Shown: positions 18,938-31,412, counted from the first letter of the stretch. The stretch is 64,000 bases of DNA from Procambarus clarkii (GCF_040958095.1 NC_091198.1:29416597-29480596), one strand, 5' to 3'. Translations and numbers: made by a program. The notes: a model not told the origin generated them from the letters alone.

Positions 18938-19055
18938 GTCGTGGCGCAGTCGACAAAGGGAGGTCTGGGATCATCCCGGACGTAAATTCGAACCCTCATC
19001 ACGGCCCTTGTGGATTTGTTAATTTGATTTATCACATTCTTTTGATTTCTGTGTG
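18938..19055 (+). mobile_element. tRNA-derived SINE (decapod type)
   Basis: The head has a Pol III A box TGGCGCAGTCG (18942-18952) and a B-box-like AATTCGAACCC (about 18986-18996), followed by CACGGCCCTTGTGGATTTG and a T-rich tail ending TTCTGTGTGT. I recall this head-plus-tail arrangement from crayfish and lobster sequences but cannot confirm it here. Confidence 0.6.
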
Positions 19056-19059
19056 TATA

Positions 19060-20290
19060 TATTTTATATCCACGTGGTAGTCTTTCAGGTCCCTAGCACC
19101 AGTCGCAACATGGTGGGGGAGAATAACAGTACCAATACTGGCATTTAACCCAGCATTTTTGAAGAGACCCTAACAGAGGTCTCACCAATGCTGCACAATG
19201 CAGCTAAGCGGGCACCTGCATCCTGAGAAGGAGCAGAAATGACACGTGTACCAAAACGGGTGGGGTTAAAATTAACAGAGTCATCCACCGAATCAACGAG
19301 GTGTTTATGGAGGAAGAAATCGTCTGGACGTGTAAATTTAGTCCAAATGGTTGAGATCAAAGTATTTAGTCCAAGAAGCAGTACCAACCAAAGGGTGCAA
19401 CATATTAGCACTGAAAGGGATCGTGCGAGTGCGTCTGTGGGGTAGTCGGCGCTGAGCACCACCAGTGAGTTTAAAGGAGCAGTTGTCACAATGAGGGAAG
19501 CAGCCGCTCTAGGTGATGAGGTGGTCACCACTGGGGGAATTAGAGCTCATCCCTACCACAGAGGAGGGAGAGGAACGGAGGAGGGGGGGGGGGGGGGGGA
19601 GGGAGGGTCAAAGCTACCTTGGACCCATCTTAGTCTGGGCCCAATGTAGCAGGGGCTACAGAGCCCAATTTTCCAACACAGTTCGACTCGGGGGCTTGGT
19701 CGCCCACCCCACGAGACTGGGAAGTTATATGAGGATCCTTCAGTGGCATAGAAACGAGGAGATAATAATTTCATTCACGAATAAGCCCCCATACCCACCA
19801 TGGAGCCACAATTAGAGGATAGGACTTGACAAGGGACAAGCCAGGGCACCCCCCCCCCCCAGAGGTGCATCATGAGTATACGCCCCGCAATTCCTACCTT
19901 AAGAACCGTCAGTATGTCGAGATCGGGTTCAATAGCGAAGGCGAGGATTGACATTAAAAGTGTCCCCTCGCTCTAAACATCAGGTACCACAGTTCTACGA
20001 GTGAGTGTGTGTGCCTCCCCCAAACACCCGGGCGTCAAAACAGAAGATGTCTGAAAGAATAATCAAGAATGGCAGAGTCGGTGGGAAATGGCAATTATAA
20101 AGGAGAAGAAGGGGGGAGGGAGGAAAAATGAAACATAAGGAAGAGGAAATAGCATCCAGCATAATTAGTGAAGATGGTAGCAGGAGCATAAGACTTCAAA
20201 AGGACAGAGGACTGCCCCATGGGGCATCACACCCGACCGCCGCCCACCAAGCCCCCTCACGTCGACAACGGGCAGGAATAGGAGGGAGAA
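19060..20290 (-). mobile_element. LINE 5' fragment (copy E of the TTAC family)
   Basis: Minus-strand match to the 5' region and ORF1 N-terminal half of copies C and D. Minus ORF 19145-19531 (128 codons) aligns by eye with copy C ORF1 (APSQDA.ARLA.L.SIGET.VRV shared). The 5' boundary near 20287 corresponds to copy D's end at 57257. Everything downstream of mid-ORF1 is missing, replaced by the SINE. Poly-G and poly-C runs at about 19586 and 19850 may be sequencing artefacts. Confidence 0.7.
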
Positions 20291-20293
20291 CTA

Positions 20294-20665
20294 TGTTTTA
20301 AATCTCATGGATTTGGTTAGATACCAACGAAGTTACGAGAGTAAAGTAATTCGGGGGACAGGAGCTGGAGCTCGGTAATTGCTTTGATCTTATTCTACTG
20401 CGTTTGAAATACAGCAGGTTTAAATCTCAGGGAAATTGATCTGTTCTTAGAGAAGTTGTATGATTGAACTAAGGCGGGAGACAGTAGCAAGAACTCGGTA
20501 ATTGCTTTGATTTATTTTATAGCGTCTGAAATACAACAGGTTTAAATTTTAGGGGATTTGGATAGATTCTAACAAAGTTGTACGAATGAACTAAGGCGGA
20601 GGACAAGAGTTGGTGCTCGGTAACTACCTTGATCTTATTTACCACGTCAAAAATACAGCGGTTTT
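20294..20665 (+). repeat. ~121-bp tandem repeat, about three units
   Basis: Units share GGTTTAAATYTYAGGG, GTTGTAYGA, AACTAAGGCGG and a CTCGGTAATTGCTTTGAT segment. The last unit is partial. Confidence 0.75.
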
Positions 20666-21169
20666 ATATACATCGGTAACACTATTTTCTTTTCTTGCTA
20701 CGTCAAATGTGATTTTTTTTAAATTGGGCTAAAATTTAGCTACTAGTAGCGAAAGTACACTTATTAACGTATAGAGCCGTGTTCAAGAACTAACTTCTGA
20801 TTAACTTTTCAAAACATAAATTTAAGTCTGTAGAGTTTATTTTTCTCTAAAATAATTCTTTAATACCGCAGCTGTAAGTAAAACTCTGAAAATATTAAGT
20901 TTATTTTTCTCTATAATAATTCCATAACAAACTTCTATGAACATATTTTCCGAAAATGGATTTGATGCTATTTTACGAAAAAAAACTGGACTGAAAAAAT
21001 TCAGTCTTAAAACGGGTGCCGCATAATGTGAAGTTTGTCTCTGATAAAAATCAGTCTTAAAACGGGTACCACACAGCTGAAAATGGGACCAAAAAATCTC
21101 TTTCAGCTAAGTGGTCGACCCTACTACTGTCGGGGACTGTTCCTAGGTGCACTGAGTCTCGGATGAATA
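20666..21169. other. AT-rich spacer
   Basis: No gene seen. A direct repeat CAGTCTTAAAACGGGT occurs near 21003 and 21051. Confidence 0.6.
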
Positions 21170-23334
21170 GCTCCACAAGGTGGGTGGTGATGTGATGAAT
21201 AGTTCAGCATAGTAGGTGGGTGGTGGTGTGATGAATAGTTCAGCATAGTAGGTGGGTGGTGGTGTGATGAATAGTTCAGCATAGCAGGTGGGTGGTGGTG
21301 TGATGAATAGTTCAATAAGGAATGTGGTGTGATGAATTGCTCAATAAGGAACGTGGTGTGATGAATACCTTAACAAAGAGAATGGTGGTGTGAATAGCTT
21401 AACAAGATGGGTGGTGGTGTGATGAATAGTACAAAAAGGCAGTTTGCAGTGTGATGAATACCTCAACAAGTTGGGAGTATGAATAGCATATGTGGTATGA
21501 ATAGCCCAACAAGGAGCGTGATGGTGTGATGAACAGCTCAACAAACTAGGTGGTGGTGAGAATACGAAAACAAGGTGGCTGGTGGGGCGATGAATAGCTC
21601 AACAAGGCGGGTGGTAGAGATGCAAAGCTCAGCAAGGTGGATGGTAATCTGATGAATAGCTCAACAAGGTGTACGGTGGTGTGATAAATAGCTCAGCAAG
21701 ATGGGTGCTTGTGTGATGACTAGCTCAAGGCAGGTGGTGGAGTGATGAATAGCGCAACAAGGTGGGTAGTGGGATGAATAGCTAAAGGTGGGTTGTGTGA
21801 TGAATAGCTCAACAAGGTTGTGGTGGTGTGACGAACAGCACAACAAGATGTTTGTGTGATGAACAGTTCAACAATGTGGATGGTGTGATGAATAGCTCAA
21901 CAAGGTGGGTGCTAGTGTGATGGACATCTCAAGGCAGGTGGTGGTGTGATGAATAGTTCAACACGGTGGGTGCTAGTGTGATGGACATCTCAAGGCAGGT
22001 GGTGGTGTGATGAATAGTTCAACAAGGTGGGTGCTAGTGTGATGGACATCTCAAGGCAGGTGGTGTGATGAATAGTTCACCAAGGTGGGTGCTAGTGTGA
22101 TGGACATCTCAAGGCAGGTGGTGGTGTGATGAATAGTTCAACAAGGTGGGTGCTAGTGTGATGGACATCTCAAGGCAGGTGGTGGTGTGATGAATAGTTC
22201 AACAAGGTGGGTGCTAGTGTGATGGACATCTCAAGGCAGGTGGTGTGATGAATAGTTCACCAAGGTGGGTGCTAGTGTGATGGACATCTCAAGCAGGTGG
22301 TGGTGTGATGAATAGTTCACCAAGGTGGGTGCTAGGGTAATGTAAAATCAACAATGTGGGTTGCGGTGATGAATATCTCAAAGTGGGTGAAGGTGTGGTA
22401 AACCTAGCAACAAGGTGAGTGCTGGAGTGATGAGTAGTTCAACAAAGTGGGTGCTGGTGTGATGAACATAACAAGGTGGGTGGTGGTGTAGTAGTTCAAC
22501 AAGGTGGGTGGTGTAATGAATAGCTCAACAAAGTGGGTAGTATTGTGATGAATAGACCAACGAGGGTGGTGATAAATAGCTCAACAAGGTGGTGTGATGA
22601 ATAGCTTTGCGAGGTGGGTGCTGGTGTGACTAACATCTCAACAAGGCTGGTGGTGGTGGGATGAGTAGATCATCAAAGTGGGTGCTAATGTTATGAAGAT
22701 CTCAATTAGGCGGGTGCTGGTATGATGAATAGCTCAGCAAGACTGTGTGATGAATAGGTCAGCAAGACTGTCTGATGAATAGGTCAGCAAGACTGTGTTA
22801 TAAATACCTCAACAAGGTGAGTGATGGTGTGATCAGTAGTTCAACAAGGTGGGTGCCTGTGTGATGACTATATGAACAAGGCGGGTGGTGGTGATGAATA
22901 GCCCAACGAGGGAGATGTGATGGACAGCTCAACAAGGTGGTTGGTTGTATGACTGTTGGTCATATGCTGTTGGTTGTATGCTGGACAACAAGGTGAGTGC
23001 TGGTGTGAATAGCTAAACAAGGTGGGTGGTGGAGGTGGTGGAATGATGAGTAGTTCAACAAGGTGGGTGGTGTGATGAATAGATGAACAAGGTGGGTAGT
23101 GGGGTGAATAGCAGAACAAGGTAGCTGGTCTGATGAATAGGTCAATATGGGTAGTGGTGATGGATAGGTCAACAAGATGGGTGGTGGTGTGATGAATAGC
23201 TAAATAAAGTAGGCGGTGTGAATAATTCAACAAGGTGGGCGATGTGATGAATAGCTGAACAAGGTTGTTATTGGTGCGATGAATACCTCAACAAGGTGGG
23301 TAGTGATGTGATGAATATCTTAACAAGGTGGACC
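21170..23334 (+). repeat. ~32-bp minisatellite with 61-bp higher-order block
   Basis: Degenerate units like GATGAATAGCTCAACAAGG plus GTGGGTGGTGGTGT. From about 21890 to 22330 a two-unit block of ~61 bp (GTGCTAGTGTGATGGACATC then CTCAAGGCAGG) is repeated about seven times almost exactly, showing recent local amplification. Short ORFs here are satellite by-products. Confidence 0.9.
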
Positions 23335-24375
23335 TGTCGGATTCGTTACCACCGTCAGTGTGTAGAGTAGTGACTTCAGCGCCATCTGTGAGTCTGCACT
23401 CAAACTCCCCTGATATTGGACGCTACGTAGACAACACCATCTATTGGTGGTGGTATGATAGTGGCAAATGGCTCTGGTATCCTGCCTTGGTCAGACAGAG
23501 AGGTCGTTGTGGACGACCTCTGGTGGTGGGCATATCAAGATCAGCGCCACCTGGATTGTGCTTCAGAGCATAATGTCAACTCCCTAGTGAGTAAGTGTTA
23601 CTTCTGGTTTCCCCAGTGTACCGTCCTGTTAACTGATGGCGTGTTATGTCCACAGAGGTGACGTCTGGAGGCAGTGGTACTGAAGAAGGCAATTTACCTT
23701 GGGTAGTCCACGTACTCTCCGCCTGGTCTTGGAAGAAGACTGCGTAATCCGCCATCGATCTACGCAGTGTATAACGTTAAAGCTACCGTGTAACGTAGTG
23801 TTGGTAACAATCAGTGTACCCGGGAATTGGCTTAGGAGAGTAACGGACGACAGTGAGGTGCCTGCAGAGAAGTGTTGCTAGCAGGTTGCTAAAGGCTTCT
23901 GCCAGGGGTTCGCTACACCTGTATTGGTTGTTTTGTGACCCCGATCAGCGTGTGACTGAGGTCCTCTGACGGCGAGTGGCTGGAGAGTGATAGTGGGCTA
24001 TAGGTACCTCGTGATACTGTGTCGGTGGGCTGCCCACATAAAAGGTGAACTCGCCAGTGTTTCCCAGTAAGAGTGGACGAAGTACTAGGGTAGCAGAAAC
24101 ACCAAGGTTGGCGAACACTGCATGTGTGCGCTTTTAGTGCCCTGTGTGCAAGTGACACTAATGTTAATAGATATAGTAATCTATTTATATATTTTAAAGG
24201 TATAAGTGTAAATACATTGAAAGAGAATGTTTTGTTCATCCCCCTTTATTTATTCATTGCACTAATATAGCCAAATCTTGAAAGCATGCTACCGACATGG
24301 GGTCGGATACTACAAACAAGGTTCGTCCATCAAGAACCCGGTTACTGTTACGGTCCATAGTGACCCTAACAGTAG
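23335..24375 (+). mobile_element. LTR plus short internal remnant inserted in minisatellite
   Basis: Non-satellite DNA interrupts the array. A candidate LTR runs 23335-24297, starting TGTCGG and ending CCGACA, followed at once by TGGGGTCGGATAC, a plausible primer-binding site. An ATAAG/AAATAC region near 24200 could be a polyadenylation zone. Only ~80 bp of interior remain. No clear target duplication. Confidence 0.55.
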
Positions 24376-24655
24376 CGGTATGAATAGCTGAACAAGGTAG
24401 ATAGTGATTAATAGCTAAAGTATGATTAGCTCATAATGAGTGGTAGTGGGATGAATAGCTAAAGTATGATTAGCTCATAATGAGTGGTAGTGGGATGAAT
24501 AGCTCAACAAGGTGGGTGATCTGATGGAATATCTCAGCATGGTGGGTGGTGGAGTCATCAATACCTCAAAAAGATGGGCAGCAATGTGATGAATTGATCA
24601 GCAAGGTGGGTGGTGTTATCAATACCTCAACAAGATTGGTGTTGTGATGAATAGC
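24376..24655 (+). repeat. ~32-bp minisatellite, right part
   Basis: The 21170 minisatellite resumes with the same GATGAATAGCTCAACAAGG unit, including a short duplicated GATTAGCTCATAATGAGTGG segment. Confidence 0.85.
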
Positions 24656-25718
24656 TCAACTAGTTAATGAAACCAAGGTATTAAACAACAATTGGTTTTT
24701 GTTTGTTATACCGAGGACAAACTATCGGTGACAAATACACTTCAGGTAAATAAATTTCCCTCGTAATAGACATAATTAAATGAAGTTATTTTTAACAAAC
24801 ATGACCTTAAATATTTCAGCAGAACATTGGAACAAAATATATCTGAACATTTCAGCAGATTTATTTTGTATAATAATGTGTTGAAGGTTACAATATGGAG
24901 GGAACCACCTATGGTCTTATTGCACAAGTGGGTGAGGAACATTTTGTATAATGTATTGAAGAGTAAAATATGATGGGGAACACTTATGGTCTTATTGCAC
25001 AAGTGGGTGAAAATACCAGCAACCATATTGTTTATATATCAAATTTTTATCTCTGAAAACAATAAGAGACATTCCAACAGTTTTGGATGCAAATAATTAA
25101 AACCAAACAAATTAACTGAATATATTGCATATTTATCCTTTAAAAAAATAATCGTTTACAGCCAATTTTACAAAATATATATCACTTCTGCTAAAGGAAC
25201 TCAAAAGTTTCACTGAATATTACAAATAAACTTTCTTCAGAAAAGGTTGAAAGGTTGAACATAAGACTACTACATTAACATGTATTTATTAATAAGATAC
25301 ATGCAATGCTGCTTTTGTTTACCAAAATGTCAAACATTTTAATATTTTTGCAGTCATTGATAATTTAGTCCTCGCTATTTCTTTAGTTTAATTCTTTAAC
25401 GATGCTTATATATAAGATTATTGTACTAAAGTGAATTTATTATTTCCATTGAGAAAATTATATCCTCATTCTTTAAAGGTTGATAAAATTGGACTTTATT
25501 CTGACAAAAAACTAAGGTGAGAAACTTATCTTTCATAAGCCTGCTTCTAGCTAGCAGATGTTTGTCCATTTTCTTCTGAAAATTTCTTTCTTGGTAAGTT
25601 CTTCCTTCATTCTCGTCAAACTCTTCAACCTAAACAATCTTGGACAATATCTTATCCAATGTTAAGCGAACAGCACACCTGAAAAATATACAAATCGGGC
25701 TACATTTCATAACATATA
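24656..25718. other. AT-rich spacer with a ~75-bp duplication
   Basis: No gene seen. A tandem duplication covers about 24865-25013, with each copy containing TATGGTCTTATTGCACAAGT. Confidence 0.6.
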
Positions 25719-28023
25719 CTGTTCGCAAACCGGGGTCTCTGGGTACTTCCCCTAAGGACTTTCGCCCTATTGCTCTCACAAGTTGTGTCTGCAAACTCTT
25801 TGAACGTATGGTTAACGTTCGTCTGATGTGGTTCCTGGAACACCATCACCTCCTCTCCCCTTCTCAATTTGGTTTCCGCAAGTGCCGCAGCACGACAGAT
25901 GTCCTGGTGAACTTGGAGGTCTATATTCGTACTGCTTTTGCTGCGAAGACCTCCGTTGTTGCCGTCCTTTTTGACCTAGAAAAGGCTTACGACACCACTT
26001 GGCGTTATCATATCCTATCTCAACTTCATTCTTTTGGCCTTCGTGGTCATCTCCCTCTCTTTCTCCGCAGCTTCCTCTCTCGTCGTTCCTTTCGGGTGCG
26101 CCTTGGTACCGCTCTCTCTCTCCCTCTTTTCAGCAATACGAAGGTGTGCCCCAGGGTAGTGTTCTGAGCACTACTCTTTTTCTGGTTGCCCTCAATGGTC
26201 TTCTTTCCTCTCTTCCTTCTGGTGTCTTCTCCGCTCTCTATGTCGATGATCTTACCCTTTGTTGTCAGGGTGATGATTCGCCTCTCCTTCAACGCCGGCT
26301 TCAACTTGCAATTGATGCCGTGTCGTCTTGGGCCACAGGTCATGGCTTCAAGTTCTCTACTTCTAAGACTTGTGCCATGACTTTTACGCGGAAACGGGTT
26401 GTTCTTCGTCCCTCTTTGTCACTTTATGGTCATCCCCTTGAATACAAAGATTCCGCGAAGCTTTTGGGGTTATTCCTTGACACTCGTTTGTCTTGGTCTC
26501 CCCATATCTCTTACCTCCGTGTTGAGTGCTCTAAGGCCCTTACCCTCCTTCGGGTCTTGTCCCATACTTCTTGGGGGGCAGATAGGCGCACTCTCCTTGC
26601 TTTACATTCCTCTCTCGTCCTGTCTAAGCTCGATTATGGTTGCCCTGCTTACTCGTCTGCTTCTCCTTCTACTCTTCGCCGTCTTGATGCTTTGCACCAT
26701 ACTGGGTTGCGCCTCAGTTCTGGTGCCTTTCGTTCGACTCCCATCCTTAGCTTGTATGTTGACACTGGCTTCCTGTCTCTCCAGGACCGCCGTGATCGCT
26801 ACTGTCTTCGCTATCTTGCGCGGTCCTTGCAACATCCTTCCTCTCGCCTCTGTCGTGCTTTAACTTTTACCCCTCCTGTGGTTCCTGTTCCTCTTCACCA
26901 CCTCCCTCTTTCTGTCCGGTTATCTCGCCTACAGGATTCTCTTTCCTTTCGTATTTCTGATGTTTCTCCTCGTGTTGTTCCTTCTTTGCCCCCGTGGAGG
27001 GTCCCTCTTCCGCGGTTTTGTACATCCTTGACTCGTATCACTAAAGCTTTTACCCCTCCTACGGTTCTAAAACGCCTTTTCCTCAAGCAATTTTCTTCTC
27101 ACTCCCGCTCCGTTTCTGTCTTCACCGATGGGTCTAAGTCAGCGGACGGTGTTGGCTACTCTGTTGTTTTTCCTGATCGCACTTATATGTGTCGCTTGCC
27201 TCCGGAGACTAGCATCTTTACAGTGGAACTTTATGCTATTCTCTCTGCTCTTCGTCTCCTGCTTTCTCGTTGTCAGTCTTCCTTTGTGGTTGTTGTTGAC
27301 TCTCGTAGTGCCCTCATGGCTCTCGGGTGCTTTAATCCAGTTCATCCAGTAGTTGTCGAGATCCAGCATTGGCTGTTTCTCGTTCACAGTAAATTTAAGT
27401 CGGTTGAGTTTTGTTGGGTTCCCAGCCATATTGGCGTGTCTTTAAATGAGCGTGCGGATGCTGCCGCTAAGGAAGCTGTCCGCTCTTGTCCCATCTCTCG
27501 TAAAGGCATTCCGTATTCCGACTTTTACCCGGTTATCCATTCCTCAGTCCCTACCCATTGGCAGGCTTCTTGGTTGTCTGTTACTGGTAACAAGCTACGT
27601 ACTCTTAAATGTTGTGTTTCCTCGTGGCTGTCCTCCTTCCACCGTAACCGGCGGTGGGAAACAGCTCTGGCGAGGTTGCGTATTGGCCATACTCGCTTAA
27701 CCCATGGTCACTTGATGGAGCGCCGCCCTGCTCCTTATTGTCCTAGTTGCATTGTCCCTCTTACGGTCGTGCATGTCCTTCTTGAATGTCCTGACTTCCA
27801 GGACGAGCGTGTGTCTTGCTTTCCGACCGCCCCTCGCGGTCACCTGTCCCTCGATAGAATTCTTGGTGACTCTGATACTTTTGATATCGTTCGCCTTATG
27901 CGTTTTTGTTCTCGTATTGGCATCCTTGGTGATATTTAGCGCCCTCTGATTATTTTGCGTATTTGATGGTGCTACATAGCCTTCCCGGTTTGGTGCCTTC
28001 TTTTGATAATTACTTACTTACTT
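25719..28023 (+). mobile_element. LINE copy A (TTAC family), 5'-truncated
   Basis: Homology to copy B starts abruptly at CTGTTCGCAAACC (about 25719), inside the reverse transcriptase, and runs to the 3' terminus with a TTAC tail at about 28023. The 5' truncation is typical of target-primed reverse transcription. It carries the longest LINE ORF in the window. Confidence 0.88.
25731..27939 (+). pseudogene. LINE ORF2: reverse transcriptase and RNase H (one frameshift)
   Basis: The N-terminal part reads to 26167 in one frame (FRPIALTS, AVLFDLEKAYD = motif A). It continues from about 26130 to 27939 in another: GVPQGSVLS, LYVDDLTL with intact catalytic YVDD, then RNase H with VFTDGSKS, VELYAIL, VVDSRSAL and NERADAAAKEA (all acidic residues present), and a C-terminal Cys/His pattern CPSCIVPLTVVHVLLECP. 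The frame switch lies in a CT-repeat where copy A has two more bases than copy B (near 26112-26133). Domain order endonuclease-RT-RNase H places it with the RNase H-bearing LINE clades (I/Jockey group). Without its 5' end it cannot be autonomous. Confidence 0.85.
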
Positions 28024-28193
28024 GCTTGTTTTGGTTATTCCTATGGACTTCTTCTATTTTTGGTAATATGTTTATTGTTTGTGATGTGTGTCTATGTATG
28101 TATTAACACGATGTACTGAACGGGGTGAGAATAGCTTGAGCTATCTCATCCCTTTGTGTGTATTTTACATCAATAAACTTATTTCAATTTCAA
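28024..28193 (+). mobile_element. Probable 3' end of a second LINE family
   Basis: About 170 bp ending AATAAACTTATTTCAATTTC, i.e. a polyadenylation-like signal followed by a CAATTT repeat. It is sandwiched exactly between LINE copies A and B and has no ORF. I recall similar decapod 3' ends but cannot verify this. Confidence 0.45.
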
Positions 28194-31100
28194 TTTCTTC
28201 TATTTTGATGCCCGGGTGCTTGAGGAGGCATACTCTTGCACCCGTAGAACTGTAGTAACCAACGTCGAGAGCGAGGGGAACCTTTTTATTGTCAATCCCC
28301 CTTTCATTACTGAACCCGATCTCAATGGACTGTCGGTTCTTAAGGTGGCGTTTGTGGGGCGTATACTCACGACGCACCCCTAGGAGGCCCCGGCATGATC
28401 GGCGATTGCTTCTTGTTGGGTGTCCTGCCTCTAATTGTGGCTCCATATGGTGGGTGTGGGGGCATATTTGTGAATGAATGTTGATTTTTCATAGCAATGA
28501 TATCTACTGTTTCTGCTGTTTCTCCTTTACCTTCTCAGGCTCCTAGGGCGGGCGACCAAGCCCCCGAGTCGGTCCGTGTTGGAAGACCGGGCTCTGTAGC
28601 CTCCGTTTAGCCTCCGTATGGCTAAACGTGAATGTTGGGCATCTTATGTCTCCACAATTACGTCCGAAACTTCCCTGCCACAGATCTGGTAGCGTATCCG
28701 CAAGATAGCGGGTAAGTTCGTTCCCGATGTTTCACCAGTCCTTCACCTCCGTGGTACTCTTGTGACGGACTCGTTGCAGGTTGCTACCGAACTGGGTTCC
28801 CACTTTTCTTCTGTTAGCTCTGGTCTTTCATCTTCCCCTAACTTTCCTTCTTCGTAAACCTGTCCTTGAGTCGCGTCCTTTAGATTTCTGCACTCGTCTT
28901 CGACTTTCCTATAAGGATCCCTTCTCTCTCTCTGAACTTCGTTCTGCCCTGGCCCTCTGCAGTTCTACGGCGGCGGGCTGCGATGGTATTCATTATGAGA
29001 TGCTTCGCCATCTCCCTCCGTGCATGTCTCAGTATTTACTGAGTCTGTATAATCAGATCTGGGAGTCGTCGTCAGTCCCTGAGGACTGGCTCGATGCCGT
29101 TGTCCTCCCTGTTCGCAAACCAGGGTCTCTGGGAACTTCCCCTAAGGACTTTCGCCGTGTGCCCTTACAAGTTGTGTCTGCAAACTCTTTTAACGTATGG
29201 TTAACGTTCGTCTGATGTGGTTCCTGGAACACCATCACCTCCTCACCCCTTCTCAATTTGATTTCCGCAAGTGCCGCAGCACGACAGATGTCCTGGTGAA
29301 CTTGGAGGTCTATATTCGTACTGCTTTTGCTGCGAAGACCTCCGTTGTTGCCGTCCTTTTTGACCTGGAAAAGGTTTACGACACTACTTGGCGATATCAT
29401 ATTCTGTCCCAGCTTCATTCTTTTGACCTTCGTGGTCATCTCCCTCTCTTTCTCCGCAGCTTCCTCTCTCGTCGTTCCTTTCGGGTGTACCTTGGTACCG
29501 CTCTCTCTGCCTCTTTTCAGCAGTACGAAGGTGTGCCCCAGGGTAGTGTTCTGAGCACTACTCTTTTTCTGGTTTCCCTCAATGGTCTTCTTTCCTCTCT
29601 TCCTTCAGGTGTCTTCTCCGCTCTCTATGTCAATGATCTTACCCTTTGCTGTCAGGGTGATGATTCGCCTCTCCTTCAGCGCCGGCTTCAACTTGCGATT
29701 GATGCCGTGTCTTCTTGGGCCACCGATCATGGCTTCAAGTTCTCTACTTCTAAGACTTGTGCAATGTCTTTAACTAGGAAACGGGTCGTTCTTTGTCCCT
29801 CTGTCACTTTATGATCATCCCCTTGAGTACAAAGATTCTGCAAAGCTTTTGGGGTTATTCCTTGACACTCGTTTGTCTCGGTCTCCCAATATCTCTTACC
29901 TCCGTGTTGAGTGCTCTAAGGCCCTTGCCCTCCTTCGGGTATTGTCCCATACTTCTTGGGGAGCAGATAGGCGCACTCTCCTTGCTTTACATTCCTCTCT
30001 CGTCCTGTCTAAGCTCGATTATGGTTGCCCTGCTTACTCGTCTGCTTCTCCTTCTACTCTTCGCCATCTTGATGCTTTGCACCATACTGGGTTGCGCCTC
30101 AGTTCTGGTGCCTTTCGTTCGACTCCCGTCCTTAGCTTGTATGTTGACACTGGCTTCCTGTCTCTCCAGGACCGCCGTCATCGCTACTGTCTTCGCTATC
30201 TTGCGCGGTCCTTACAACATCCTTCCTCTCACCTCTGTCGTGCTTTAACTTTTACCCCTCCTGCGGTTCCTGTTCCTCTTCACCACCTCCCTCTTTTTGT
30301 CCGGTTATCTTGCTTACAGGATTCTCTTTCCGTTCGTGTTTCTAATGTTTCTCCTCGTGTTGTTCCTCCTTTGCCCCTGTGGAGAGTCCCCCTTCCGCAG
30401 TGTTGTACATCCTTGACCCGCATCACTAAAGCTTTTACCCCTCCTATGGTTCTAAAATGCCTTTTCCTTGAGCACTTTTCTTCTCACTCCTGCTCCGTTT
30501 CTGTCTTCACTGATGGGTCTAAGTCTGTGGACGGTGTTGGCTACTCTGTTGTTTTTCCTGATCGCACTTATATGTGTCGCTTACCTCCGGAGACTAGCAT
30601 CTTTACAGCGGAGCTTTATGCTATTCTCTATGCTCTTCGTCTCCTGCTTTCTCGTTGTCAGTCTTCCTTTGTAGTTGTTGTTGACTCGCGTAGTGCCCTC
30701 ATGGCTCTCGGGGTCCTTTAATCCGGTTCATCCAGTAGTTGTCGAGATCCAGCATTGGCTGTTTCTTGTTCACAGTAAATTTATGTCGGTTGAGTTTTGT
30801 TGGGTTCCCAGCCATATTGGTGTGTCTTTAAATGAGCGTGCGGATGCTGCCGCCAAGGAAGCTGTCCGCTCTTGTCCCATCTCTCGTTAAGGTATTATAT
30901 TATATTCCGACTTTTACCCGGTTATCCATTCCTCCATCCTTACCCGTTGGCAGGCTTCTTGGTCGTCTGTTACTGGTAACAAACTACGTACTCTTAAATG
31001 TTGTGTTTCCTTGTGGCCATCCTCCTACCACCGTAACCGGCGATGGGAAACAGCTCTGGCGAGGTTGTGTATTGGCCATACTCGCTTAACCCATGGTCAC

Positions 31101-31412
31101 TTGATGGAGCGCTGCCTTGCTCCTTATTGTCCTAATTGCATTGTCCATCTTACGGTCGTGCATGTCATTCTTGAATGTCCTGACTTCCAGGACGAGCGTG
31201 TGTCTTGCTTTCCGACTGCCCCTCGTGGTCGCCTGTCCATCAAAAGAATTTCTGGTGACTCGGATACTTTTGATATCGTTCACCTTATGCGTTTTTGTTC
31301 TCGTATTGGCATCCTTGGTGATATTTAGTGCCCTCTGATTATTCCGCGCATTTGATGGTGCTACATAGCCTTCCCGGTTTGGTGCCTTCTTTTGATAATT
31401 ACTTACTTGGAG
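28194..31412 (+). mobile_element. LINE copy B (TTAC family), internally deleted
   Basis: Starts with the conserved 5' region (TTGATGCCCGGG, LNGLSVLKVA in translation), which matches copies C, D and E. It then jumps at about 28610 to mid-ORF2, skipping about 2.8 kb (all of the knuckle-bearing ORF1 and the endonuclease, relative to copy C). It ends at the same 3' terminus with a shortened TTAC tail. Confidence 0.82.
28781..31328 (+). pseudogene. LINE copy B ORF2 remnant
   Basis: Successive open pieces at 28781-29215, 29197-29814, 29849-30721, 30675-30890 and 31011-31328 together cover reverse transcriptase and RNase H, with several frameshifts. The RT active site reads LYVNDLTL, so the first catalytic Asp of YVDD is Asn. 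RNase H retains FTDGSKS, AELYAIL, VVDSRSAL and NERADAAAKEA. It is very similar to copy A over shared parts. Confidence 0.82.

Noticed and set aside
23335-24371. piggyBac or hAT insertion in the minisatellite
   Set aside because: No TTAA or 8-bp duplication and no terminal inverted repeats beyond the LTR-like TGTCGG/CCGACA.
26047-27429. Minus-strand ORFs opposite LINE copy A
   Set aside because: Shadows of the pyrimidine-rich LINE coding strand, with no motifs.
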